From NCBI RefSeq assembly GCF_021130785.1, contig NW_025777491.1:1-64000 (forward strand): a stretch of DNA of 64,000 nucleotides, read 5' to 3'. The notes under the pieces were generated by a model. The model was not told the origin of the DNA and did not search any database. It saw only the letters and a list, made by a program, of their open reading frames with translations. This DNA comes from Homalodisca vitripennis. Lineage: Eukaryota; Arthropoda; Insecta; Hemiptera; Cicadellidae. Each line of letters opens with the position of its first letter. Within the stretch, counting starts at the first letter, position 1. Shown piece by piece: positions 48,614 through 60,629 of this stretch. A program made the position numbers and the translations under genes.

Positions 48614-50379
48614 CTACGTACAGAAAGTGCCGTGCAGTTACGATTTATGTTTAGGCCATGTAAAGGATTGAATTGTCATTATAGTTCATGGTAAAAATGA
48701 AAACAATCTGGTGTATATACAAAGAGGTGAAACTAATTTCTTTCTAGAACAATTAGTATATCTGAAATTTCTAAAGGAACCAACGTAAAACATAATATAA
48801 ATAATGTCTATGTGGTTTATAATAACGATTATAAAAATAAGACTCATGGTATTTGTATTTAATTAAGAGAAAGGGAAGTTTTTTCCGACAAAAAGTCAGA
48901 TATAAATAAAAATGAACTACTGGTATAGAAAATTAGTAATGGTAGTGCGAGTTTTTAATGATGTATAAGATCTGTGGGAAAGGACAGATCGATTGCAGAT
49001 TAATCACGTCAGCCGTTACAGTTCTATTCAGAAATCAAACACTTCCAAGTTTGACTTTGATCGCTCTTCGCTGATCCAGTTTAGAAGTCTGACTCCAAAG
49101 TTCTGTCTCTGTCAGGCTTAAAGCAGGCCTTAAGTGCCGAGAATGAGGAGGCTATAGAAGTTAACTTCATTTACCGGGATTTGGTATACGTGTTCTAGTA
49201 AGTGATTGTCAGATATAATTATATCGTCACTTTCGTATATAAGAATGTGTTTTATTATGCTATTGAACGTAGAAACTAGGAATATTTAAACGTGTCACTA
49301 ACAATATATAATATTCATTTTGGTGTACCCTTGATAGAATGAGTTTAGGTAATAAAACCTAGTCATACATGCGTGTTTCCTACGGGCGTCATGTGTGTTT
49401 GAGCTAATCCATCAGTGGATCCTGATGAAGTAAAAAGTATATGTTCCGGATTGCCTTATAACTTTTAAATATTTTAATATAACATATATTAAGACTAACC
49501 ATTTTATTCTTATACTATATTATTGAATAAAACTAAATTTGTCTCACGAAAGGCTCTGAAAAAAATAAATATTTTACATTAATTTTACTAGACGTTTGTT
49601 TATTACACTAAACGCTAGCAATAAACATTTTCATTTACACTAAAGTATCCAAGTTTCCTGGAAGATTACATCCAACTTTAAATCCATTAATTTAATACAG
49701 CAATCATAAGACCAAATGGATGAAATATCTTAGAATGTTTTTCCTTCTATAATTTATTACTTTGCAACTGTACTTATTATGATTACAAACAGCATAGTTT
49801 TTTGTGTCCAAGAGCAGGATTTTGAATATAGGCCATATTAAATTTTCCTGTCCAACGACCAATACAACAATTACGTTTTTTGTAACATATTAGACAACTA
49901 CTGAATAAGGGTTTCATCAGGATAAAATTAGGAACATATCCTGGATAAAAATATAATAAAGAAAGTATTATAGCAAATTTAAAATTCATAAACAACTCAA
50001 TTCACTCTGAAATTGTCTTCAGAAAATAGGTATATATAGAGAAAAAAAACATAAGGGATATTTATACACTATTCTCAAACTTGATATCACTTATATAGAA
50101 ACTAAGCTTCATGCAAAACTTTTACTCTTTAATGCTGTTTGTTCTAGATATCCTGCGGACAGGAAAAAGATAGAGGATCAGTGTTTATGAGCACCTGAGT
50201 GGCAACCATTGAACCGTTCCTACATCCAAGTTTCATGTGAATTTTTATCCTGCAAATAAAACGTAGTATAATATATTTTAAACTTTGTATTTTATTCAAA
50301 AATATATATAAAAGGAATAAAACTATGTTGTGACCAGAGATTTTGTGGAAACAAGTGAAGATGGACCAGTATATCTTGT

Positions 50380-50440
50380 AGCGACATTCTTCACGATCGA
50401 GCCGGACTGCATCCGGCTTGGTCGTCTTCTGGGGAACTGT
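50380..50440 (-). repeat. Hairpin resembling an old Penelope-type terminal motif
   Basis: AGCCGGA-CTGCA-TCCGGCT is a perfect 7-bp stem. On the minus strand it is preceded by CAGAAGACGACC and followed by TCGATCGTGAAGAATGTCGC. That layout resembles the CTGAAGA-stem-GAAAC motif of the Penelope terminal repeats in this window, but the core bases are changed. The link is a guess. Confidence 0.3.
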
Positions 50441-53400
50441 TTTACATTTATTTTAAATTTAAATACTTAAAATATGAATAAATCAAGCTATTAAGGAATT
50501 TCTTAAGACATTTTAATAATAATGTTTAGCTTGAATTTTATTTATAAATACACGAACATACTAACAATACTAGATCAATATATGTGCCAAACATCCAAAA
50601 AGTATTCTACATTAGTATATTTAAATTTATTTAACAATTTAAATACATAAAATGTAAGTTTCGCTATTTCTTTATGACAACTAACAGTCTTAAAAACAGT
50701 AATATACAGAAGTGTTGTTTGCAATTTTGAGGTTATTGAACGTAATGTACTGTTAAACCGGGTTAAAATATATGAGTTTAATGTTAAAAACAGTTTCACG
50801 AAGAAGATTTTATCATTTAATTTTTAATTAATATTGTAATGTATAAAAGCTAAAGCACACTTTACAATATTGGTACAAAATATTGACATTGAAATAAAAT
50901 GAAATCTAATTGTTGTTAAAAGGTAAAATATATCTGACTTATTGCAGTTTTAATCCTATCAATGAATATTTGTATTATTTTTACGTATTAATGTATCCTG
51001 TATTATACAACTAGGAATGATATTCAGAAATTAGGCATTTTGTTTTACCAACTTGAATCTATATTTGAATATGTTTTGTCGGAATGTATACATTTTATTT
51101 AGGTTTCATTTATAAAGCTAATTAATAATAGCTCATCCTGTTAGTTATTATTCTACCAAGCTATACCCAAGAACCCCATAGAACTGAGAGACAGCTAGGG
51201 ACTAACCTTAAGAGAATAAATTTCTATGACCGATGTATAAAACTGTAATAAAAAGTACAGCAATATACGTCTGTCATTCTTTATGGTAAATGGAAAAAAA
51301 ATCCGCTTTCTCAACGTAACAATATGTTTGAGCTTATTACAACTGGTTATATTAGCCATTCAGAAGAACGTATTATCTGGAAATACAGCACCTAAAATTT
51401 CTGCACAAAAAATTGTTGTATGTATTATTAGCATTTAAATAACATTATGTAATTTAGTTTATAATAGGCTATCATGACTACTTTTAAGCAAAATACAGAC
51501 TAGAATAACGAAAGAATGTAGAATCACGGGTTCTAGAACTACACAGATATAGTAAAGCTGTAAGTAGTTACTTATTCGTATCAACGGATTTAAAACTTAA
51601 AAGTTTAAAATTTTTCTTACGCACAAAATTTAAATGCAATGATGGTGATCAGTGGTGTCTTAATCACTTAAATCTCTTATAAATTTGATATCATTAAAAT
51701 TAACTGTCAATAGTTTATTATTAAATTATCGAGATCAAGTTTTACAACAGAATCTAAAGACCTGTTAATGCAAAAGTTTTTAGCTCTAGTCTTGTGCCAC
51801 ATAAACTAAATATATCGCTGGAAAATGACCTGGAGATATGTATGGTGCAATATAGTAAAACAGAGTCTTCTGTTAGCACGACCTGTTACATGAGACTGTT
51901 CGTTAGACGCATGCCGTGATAAAATGTTACTGCTCGAGTCACATGTTTACGACATTGTTAATAACATTTCTGATTATATGTGAATGCTGATTTTGACTTC
52001 AGTTCAACTTCCATTTTTGTGCCCCTAATGAGACTATGAGAATACATCTTCATCTATTTTGCAATATATTTTATAGACTATGTATCTTTGATATCGAAAC
52101 GATGTAAAGGGTCTATGAGCTTCTTCGTTACCAACTTTTTTGAACTTCTTAAGACAAACATTACTGAAGTTCCTGGAGTTACATTTGCGACAGCGTTAGA
52201 TTCCAGATTGGATAAAACCTTCCCAATGGTTTTTCCCAGCCATGGAGCTACGTTATGTTTGATAACTAACTTGTATTATCTTATCCACCAGGTACTTACC
52301 ACATGTTATGAATTATCATTGTACCAGATTGAAATGTTATCGGTCTACTATTAAAATATAAATATCTTATTTAGTTAGAATAATCTGAACAAAAAATATA
52401 TATTACAGTTTTATATTGGTGAAAGCACTAGATAATATTTTATCAGCATGCAATCTTTATTAAGTATTTTTTTATATCAATGGCAATTCGTAGCTGCAGT
52501 ATCATACAATGTAGCTATTTAAAATAATTACTAAACAGAGACAATGTAAAGGTGAATATATATATATATATATATTAATTTTGTTAAATCAAATAAACGT
52601 TTGTGACTATAACATGCTGTGGTTAAAATGTACAAATGATGTTATTGAATTTGCTACATTGTCCTTTAGCAAAGTAATTCGTTAACTATCTTATTGCCTG
52701 TGACTATACACGTGGGGTTCTAATGAGCTTGCAAAGTTGGGTTTGATAATTTTAGGAGTTGGAAATCCTATTTCCGTTCTCAATTTTAAGTTTTAATAAT
52801 GAAGGATGATGTTGACTGGTTATTAATAAAATAAAGTAACTATAATTTTACTTATTACTTATATTTTTACTATTAAATACAAAAAAAAACTTTACAAATC
52901 AAATACAATATTATTGTGTAAAAACAAAACCTTACTTATGGATAAAGATAACAATTCATATGCCTTTGAGGTTTCATTGAATATTGATTTTAAACGTGCC
53001 ACAAATATTATTGCGCAATTTCATATAATGTGTCATTATAATAAATCGAAATGACGTATGTTAGATACGTAGATTTTATATGACCAGCACCCCTAGCTTT
53101 GTATAACCTCTACGTCAATTAATGTCCTAAAATACAACAAGAGTGTTTAGGGTTTTATTTGGAACTGAAATATCTCATATACCTTAAAGTATTGAAAGGT
53201 ATTGAAGTCCTTAATGTATTTGCATTCTATTCGTAGTTGGCCTTATAGCCAATAGTAGTCCGTGTTCTGTGCCTGACACTTATAATCAAGGAACTGTTTA
53301 TGGCCTTTGGGTTTGTCCGCACATTATTTTAGAAAAGTCCGACACTTACATAAAACGTAGAAGGTAACTTAAATGTTGTATAATCGTGTCGTAAATTACC

Positions 53401-53469
53401 CATATCGTATAGTATACCCACTTCATAAGTGTGGGAATCGGAGTAATATTTACAAGTGAAACAATCACA

Positions 53470-53745
53470 GACTGAAAACTAATTACAATACCAACCATAA
53501 TTCTCGTACTTTGGACCCAAGGAATACAATGCCCTACCACCTGCTGTTAAAACCCTACCCTTAAGTAGTTTTAAAAGGAAGTTAAAAGAAATTAACTTAA
53601 GTTATTAGGTAGCCACTTATGTATACTTTATTTTTATGCTGTTTCAGCTTATTATGTAATTGACCTGAGTTAATTTGAAAAGCAGTTTGTAAATACTGAA
53701 ATTCGCTTGAAAAATAAAGTCATTATTTATTTATTTTTATTTATA
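53470..53745 (+). mobile_element. LINE 3' end, decayed
   Basis: A plus frame reads EYNALPPAVKTLPLSSFKRK with KLKEINLSY after it, the usual C-terminal block of Jockey/CR1-type RTs. A frame-shifted NTNHNSRT piece precedes it. A 3' UTR follows with AATAAA and a TTTATTTATTT tail near 53720-53740. A severely 5'-truncated, old insertion. Confidence 0.6.
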
Positions 53746-55940
53746 ATGACATTCAAGAAGGGTCTGTATCTATACAAACATAACTGTTTGTACCACAGTT
53801 CCAGCACTCAATTATTGTGAGTGAAACAAAATTATTAATAGGTACAGTGTAGTGACAATCAATGCACTATGCTTACAAGCTTACTCAATCTCCAGCCCTT
53901 TATGAATAATTTATTCCGTTTACAAATTGAAACAAATGTTTATTTGTTTATTTTTACGTTCTTTCTAAAAAGCCGTTTATTTTATTTAGATAAAATACTT
54001 TTATGTGTAGCTTTTTCATTAATTGAAGAGAAGATAAAAGAAAGTATATAAAAGTAAAATTCTATATATCCTAAATCATACGCGGCTTCTAACTAAATAC
54101 GTTATATAAAATAAATTAAGGTCGTAGTTTGCAATCTACTTTGTGATGACTATCCCATTCTCCCAAAATTATGTTCACTTATATCTCACTTGAGAAATTC
54201 ATATATTCATAATCCAGCCCTTTGCTCCCAAGGGGCCTTTATAATACCAGAAAGTATCTGATGCAATTTTCATATTTTGTTTTCATACAAATCTAGATTT
54301 AATAACTAATTTTACCATTCATAGTCTCTAATAATTATTATTGTTGGAATTTTCCATTTCTCAAGCCTCCCTTTTTGCTTATCAGGAATTAGAAGTTTCG
54401 TAGCATCCAAAATAAGTATAAACCATCGAGGATTATTTATATAACGATAAAACGCACCCAAACTTTTATAACAATTCAAATCAATTCTGTTGTCATTGCA
54501 TAGGCCAAGGCTCTCACTAGGCCATTTAAGTGCGATTTGAAGCTAATGAGAGAAATTGTGTGTTAACTCAGAAGAAAGTCAAACTGATAGATTTACCTGA
54601 ACTTTTCATTGTAATTGGCATAATACAAAATAATGTTCAACTATGCATTATTATTACTGATATTTTATATAAAAGATTCCACTTATATCTTTTTCATACA
54701 ATTCTGTTTAAGATATGACTTTATTTGTAACTATTGAATGATTTAGTTTTCAAATTTCAAAACCTGTTAATTTCTTGGCGTTGTAGTACATATTTACTGT
54801 TTTACAAAAACAATTTTGTTTGTTTTTACTTTTATAATTTACTTCAACTAACGATAAGATTATTATATCAAATTAAAACTATATTCAGTAGATCACGAGA
54901 AGGAAATGGATGTAGTATAACAAATTAAAGGGTAGTTCTTAAGAACCAGCGTTACATGTTACTTGACACTATTAAGATGACCTTTGTAGTGTCCCTGAGA
55001 CTCCGATGCTCTAAGGGTTAATTTGTGATCTGACTACAATTTTAGACGTCAGGTATTTGTTTGGGTTTTGAAGAAAAACCATTTGCCAAGCATGACTTTA
55101 ATATTTGAAGTTATTTTTATTTGTTAATTTTCGTGCATGCTTAAGTATATTGAACTTTCTGGTTTTAGCGTAGATGCTACATTTGCTAAATACAAATAGA
55201 CAAAAATCCATTCACAAACGATATAAATATAGAATTAAGTATTGAGACTACTATTATTTTATTCATGTCTTTTGCTCAAGTATGTATGTTTGTTATGATA
55301 CATAAAGAGATCTTGAAGTTAAATATGAAACTTCCAGGAATTAAACATTGTTGACTAAAAGCTTCGGAAGCTCAACTATAAGCGCCAGCTTGGGGCTAAG
55401 GGAGTTAAAAGCCGGAACTTCAATCCCTTGTCTAATAAATTCTGTTGAGATATTCCCAAGCAATAAATATTTAACAAGACAAAACGACTCTAAGTAAATA
55501 CGTTTGAAGTTTTAGAATACAAATATTTTTGTCGACTTATTAATTTTGTACAAATTGTTCAATTAAAATTTGTCATATGTATCCTTCCCAAACCTAATTC
55601 TCATTCAGCATTCTGGCACATATTTTCTCAATGTCCACAAATATGTATGGTCTTTGGGATCAAAGAAAAATATCTTATATGCCGCAAGGTTTCAATGTGC
55701 ATTAAAAAAATATCGTTGTTGTTTTATAATGGGCCTCTTGTACAGCTGTTCTGGTGTATATTTTTCAGTGGTGAGCATAACTTATGAATAATATATCAAA
55801 TATGGCTGTTTTAAAACCTTGCTGTCAGGTAATAAAAATAGTTTAAAATTTGAAACCTACAATTATTAATATAAAGGTATTTCTGAGAATTAATATGGCA
55901 AGGAAGAAGTAGGTAATTTTAATTTGTCTATAACAAGATT
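53746..55940. other. AT-rich stretch without a recognisable gene
   Basis: Short frames only; no motif, repeat or RNA gene seen. Confidence 0.5.
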
Positions 55941-55952
55941 TTACTTTGTAGG

Positions 55953-56102
55953 CCTAGTGCCTGATTCTGGTACTTTTTATTCTCCGAGAGTTCTCAATTT
56001 CCAACTGACCTCTGGCAGATACTGGCATCTGATACCACACGGCTCTGGGAGGTGTCAGACTTTAGAACCTCACAGCACTCGGCAGCTCTATGTCTCTTGC
56101 AG
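55953..56102 (+). other. Possible internal exon, product not recognised
   Basis: A 150-base open stretch, less AT-rich than its flanks, is bounded by an acceptor-like ACTTTGTAG and a donor-like TGCAG|GTAATT. The peptide includes GLVPDSGTFYSPRVLNF and WHLIPHGSGRCQTLEPHS; no family recognised. Matching splice signals at both ends of one open frame are suggestive, but no partner exon was found within the window. Confidence 0.3.
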
Positions 56103-56109
56103 GTAATTA

Positions 56110-58000
56110 TTGACCTGAAACCTCTCAACCTCTACGATCTCAAACGTACAGATTCAAACATTTTCATAGTTTTCACATATACTCGTAGAAGCCAGAAGCT
56201 TTGTTGCATTTAAATACAATGTAATCGTACATTTGAAATTTGTATCGCAACCTTTTTAAGAAAGATGATGCGTTGTTGAAGATAAAATGGTAAAATCCGT
56301 GCAATCACATATTGTTTAATACTTGTATGAATAAAGATATTTGGAAATAAGAATACATTTTGGGTAGAACTAGGAGGAGTAATACATCCAGAAACTACAC
56401 ACTGAAACTACCTTTACTCAATTCCATTGATTAATTGATAAACACTCTATATTACTGTTCGGTTATTCTCATATTCCTCATAATTTACGAAACATTTCCG
56501 TTTCTTAATACAACTTCTGTATGAATTATTTATATTAGTTGGAATATTGAGGTAAATGTATTTCCAACATACACACAATTGGTTAACTGAAATACAAGAT
56601 AAATCGACAGAACAAATTATTTATAATAAAAGCAACAATACATTTTATTATTTTTATAGCAAAGTACGAATTATCCGTAGTTTCGCATCCAAGTTCTTTT
56701 AACTATCACGTATAAGAGCCTTCCGATCAAGAATATTTTTGAAAACGACATTATGTCAGAATATTAAATAATAGTATGAACTCTTTTTCTTCTTTTTGTT
56801 GTCTACGACGATCCTAACAAAAGTTTTGGCCAAGCATCCCTTATATCTAAGGTTAAGTTAAGCTCTAATATGTCTGGATATCTCGTATTATAAACAAATT
56901 GAGTTATCAATGTACAATCTAAAATATACCTATTATATTACGCTTTTCATTCACAAATTCATGTAACGCAACTAAACTATAATCTGTAGGAACAATACCA
57001 ATGACTTGCACGTATCAACACAATGCATGCATGATATATTTTACTAGGAATTGGAATATAAAAGAGATAATTTTACGTTACCTCACCCAGCTTATCCATT
57101 TACACAGTATATTAAGTTTATAGTGTACATAGTTTTGGTAAGATGTGTCTTTTTCTAGGTGGTCCTAGGGATTATTCGCCCATAAACATTACTACGATCG
57201 TCGTAGGGTTGTTTTTTGCATGTAATTGTCATTTTCTTTGTTGTTCTTGTTGTTTTTATTTTTTTTTATTTTTGTTCATTTTCTTATTGCATTTGGTTAT
57301 TAAATTATAAAACGTTTAAAGGATATAACCGAATTAATACCGTGTACAAAATAAAATAAACCTAATTCTTCCTGTACTAACATTTAACGGTTTATGATGT
57401 CATAAGTTCTGCTGAAATTTAATGGAATTACATGATTTCATATATTACATACATATATATTAGACATTTAACTTGAATTAATACATAATAGATATGGTCA
57501 CTGTTCAAGATGCAATGCAGAAATTTTGTCACGCAAAGTGACAGGTTTTTTGGATTTAAAGAGGGCTTAAAACAAGTTTTCATTACGGTAAGTTATTGGT
57601 AGTGAAGATTTTTATTTATAATTAAGCTTTATGATGATTTTATTAAAGGGACTAAAGGAATAATTTAATTAAACAATAAACATAATTACGAGGGACCTAC
57701 ATTTAACTCTTTAAAAAGATACCAAAGAAATATGCAAATCTATAGTGACAGATCACATTAAATTGTTAACAAATTCAACTATTCGTTAAGCTAATTTTCA
57801 AACAATAAATCATTTATCTTTTTACGACGGCTACTACAGTCGTTATCGGTTTATGTTTTTGTATCCTACGCAAGGAACTTTTAACTAAAAACCATGTAAT
57901 AAAGCTACTTCGCTTAGCTTTCTTACCAGTAAAATAAATAAATAACAGAAAATCCAGTTTCGAATTTCGAATCTACTATCAACACGAGTAACTAAAGAAA
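56110..58000. other. AT-rich stretch without a recognisable gene
   Basis: No frame, repeat or signal of note. Confidence 0.5.
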
Positions 58001-58055
58001 ACATTCAGGACATACGAAACATTAAAGGCTTACGTAACTTGTATTCGAGTCGTTT
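57990..58055 (+). repeat. Dispersed repeat family A, copy 3 (diverged)
   Basis: ACATTCAGGACAT, ACATTAAAGGCTTACG, ACTTGTATTCGAGT lie in the same order as in the copy at 46850-46965, with more changes. Oldest of the three. Confidence 0.45.
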
Positions 58056-58462
58056 ATTTTCCTCTTCTGGAAACATTAGGCTGATTAAACACTATTATTA
58101 ATGAGGAAAACCTCAATAAAGCTTACAATAAAATTATAGCTGGAAATTATTTAATATACTATAGTTGTTCAAGGCTATAAAACACGATAATAAACAACCT
58201 TCATTTGCGTGTGGAAGAAACCGGTAGAGCAGGTTTTCTTTTGTTACGACCAAATCATATTAAAAAATGAAACAGACTGACAATCATATATACTAATCGT
58301 ATGATATTAAATTTAATTAAAAAATATCATATGGTTGAACGAAGTTTAAAAAGATTATATTAGTTTACAATATTTTCTTATCATCATCTGTGACCTTTTA
58401 ACGGTAAATTAAGAGTTATTCCTTGGCCAAAAAGGAACATGTATGTGAAGTTTATAAGATAA

Positions 58463-58910
58463 CTAGCTGTTTCCCGCGGCTTTGCACGCTTTTCGTTAGC
58501 TTTGCCCGTGTATGTGAACTTCTGGTTTAATTGAATTATATTTACAACGCCGATGTAGAGTTTGCATTGTTGCCACGATCAATAAAATATGTTTATAGCC
58601 ATTGTGCACGTACATGTACTTTATTATAAAGTGGTCTAACACTCAAACGTTCAGTTCAATCCGAAATGTATCTTAAAGACAAATATATATAATAACTTAG
58701 CGCCTTCAAATAGTGTTTGGCTATGTAATATATGTAACTGTCTCTTAATTGCAGTTTATAATGTGCAGGCGCTTTGAAATCTTTTATCTTTTGCAGCGCC
58801 GCTTGGTGGTGAGTTACATCAATGGGCATAGCTTATAAACCTTCTCCGTGGAAAAAATACGTATACATACAAATTTTAATAACGGTCTGTCTAATATTTT
58901 GACCCTTCTG
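58463..58910 (-). mobile_element. Non-autonomous Helitron-type element, copy B
   Basis: Inverted relative of copy A. On the minus strand it ends CAGCTAG after the same bulged hairpin, GCG(T)GC-AAA-GCCGC. Similar sequence runs from there back to about 58910. The 5' portion next to the TA run of copy A is missing or too diverged to follow. Confidence 0.65.
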
Positions 58911-59177
58911 AAAAGCTTTACGGATGAACTTACAAAGACAGAATTTATAAAGCTCTAATGGTCCTGGTAAGGCAATTGAGCTTGGACAAATAAGCAAAAC
59001 TAAAGGGTCAATATACTGTGCCATACTTATATACACATGTGTGCAAGGTGTAATAGAATATAGGACATTTTGTAATCGTTGCATTTTACACATGACTAAT
59101 ACACCAACAACATGAAGGCCTGACTGGAGACAATGAGCAAAAGTTATATCACTGCACAAAAGCAAGAGCACAAACAA
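58911..59177 (-). other. Open frame of about 90 codons beside the Helitron copy
   Basis: A minus frame runs from 59177 into the Helitron copy (stop at 58833, 114 codons). It begins MFVLLLLCSDITFAHC, which resembles a short signal peptide. No further motif is recognised. The C-terminal quarter lies in transposon sequence, so a real gene is doubtful. Confidence 0.15.
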
Positions 59178-59869
59178 TACTTCACACGTACCTGCGAAGG
59201 TGGAACAACAAGTGCAACTGCCGCGTTTTTTTGTGCATGTTAATGTATTACAGCTTTGAACCTGAAGTTTTTAATTATGGAAATTTAGAGTTATACTATC
59301 GTAACACACAGCGATGAAAAAAGTACAAAATATTATTATTATTTTAAATCATCCATTGTCAACTTTAAACAAAATGTTTGAATCCAATAAAATTTCACCA
59401 ATATAAGCAATATTCATTTACTCCTTTTGCATAGAATATTAAATTTACTTATATTTTAACATATTTAATGTTTTTACAGTAAGGAATTACATACTAAAAG
59501 TTGTCATGACATATTCAAAATACAACAGGATTTCGTCTAAAAATAAGACTAAGCAACACCATTATGCTTGGAAAGGAATTAAGAATTTGACCAAATAATC
59601 CGTTTTTTCATCCGAATCCTCACACTTCCCTCTCTTATCTTAGATTACTTAAACTCGTGATATTTTATTGCAATAAAATACTGAGTAGCATGTTGAAATT
59701 CTAAACATCTTGTATTGTCATCACAAGCTGGATAAGAATATAGATGATACAATAATATTGTGTCTCGTGCTATATAATAAAGATAAAATAGTATAGATTA
59801 AATCAAGAATGTAAGTAATGCTTAGTGATTATCAAGTTAAAATGCGAATAGTGTTGCAAACGAATAAAA

Positions 59870-59970
59870 AGACAATCCAGGATACAGGTCACGTAGACCA
59901 TTAGTGTCGCGTGTGTTTTCGATAATTCTGAATAACCTTGTTCACAGTGTCTGTGACTGACAATATACGT
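59870..59970 (-). repeat. Dispersed repeat family A, copy 2 (inverted)
   Basis: The plus strand reads ACAGGTCACGTAGACCATTA then GTGTCGCGTGTG and CTTGTTCACAGTGTC, the complement of the 46.9-kb copy with roughly four in five positions shared by eye. Confidence 0.65.
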
Positions 59971-60464
59971 TAGGATTCAATGTAGATTTAGACACACTAA
60001 TGTTACATTTAGACAGTATATGTTGGCTTATTTCCCGGTGTTTAATAAAAAATCCATAAAGTGTTATTGAATGTTATGAAACTATAAGAGCATTCTATTT
60101 ATATTATACGATATATAATGATGTATATATACTACATCCAGTGGATAATGTAGCTTTAAAAACCTCTATGAATTATTACAATATTTCATGTGTGCAAACA
60201 AATTAAAATAATTATAAAATTGCAGAGAATTAATTCGTATGATGGTAACGAAGTGGAAAATATAAAATTAATTTAAAACTGAAATCGGGATTAATCGGGT
60301 TAATCTGAAATAATCTATACTTTCAAAAACCTTTTTGGAACTTTTAAGCTTTATATAGTATTAAAAAACTTAAAAATGCATTAATTTAATATAACAGGGC
60401 ATCAGTATTTAGCCTCATATTCCTACCGGAACAGTTCGCAGACACAGAGATCTGAGTAATTATA

Positions 60465-60620
60465 TAGATTTGCCAAAATAACTGCCCTCCATTGGAACGA
60501 CAATATCATCCTACTACCATTGTTCGCTGACAGTTCATTAGTTGTGGCCTGAGCGAGGTTTTGTCAGGAGACAACCTCTGCGGTAGACATTGATCTATAA
60601 GACCACCACCTGAGTGCCCA
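60465..60620 (+). repeat. Dispersed repeat family C, copy 2
   Basis: Same orientation as 11165-11345. It shares ACCATTGTT, CTGACAG, and the exact GTTTTGTCAGGAGACAAC. After the shared part a local inverted pair ACCTGAGTG/CACTCAGGT (about 60609-60629) forms a 9-bp stem around 3 bases. Confidence 0.6.
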
Positions 60621-60629
60621 CTCAGGTCT

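Larger units (their letters stand above)
48346..53460. other. AT-rich stretch without a recognisable gene
   Basis: Contains dispersed repeat family B copy 2 (48530-48613), a GC-richer patch at 49020-49210 ending in a donor-like CTAGTAAGTG, a hairpin near 50395, and an 88-codon frame at 52088-52354 without a recognised motif. No gene structure could be joined. Confidence 0.45.

Noticed and set aside
49020..49210. Possible 5' exon ending in a donor-like CTAGTAAGTG
   Set aside because: No open frame reaches the donor and no acceptor-side exon could be paired.
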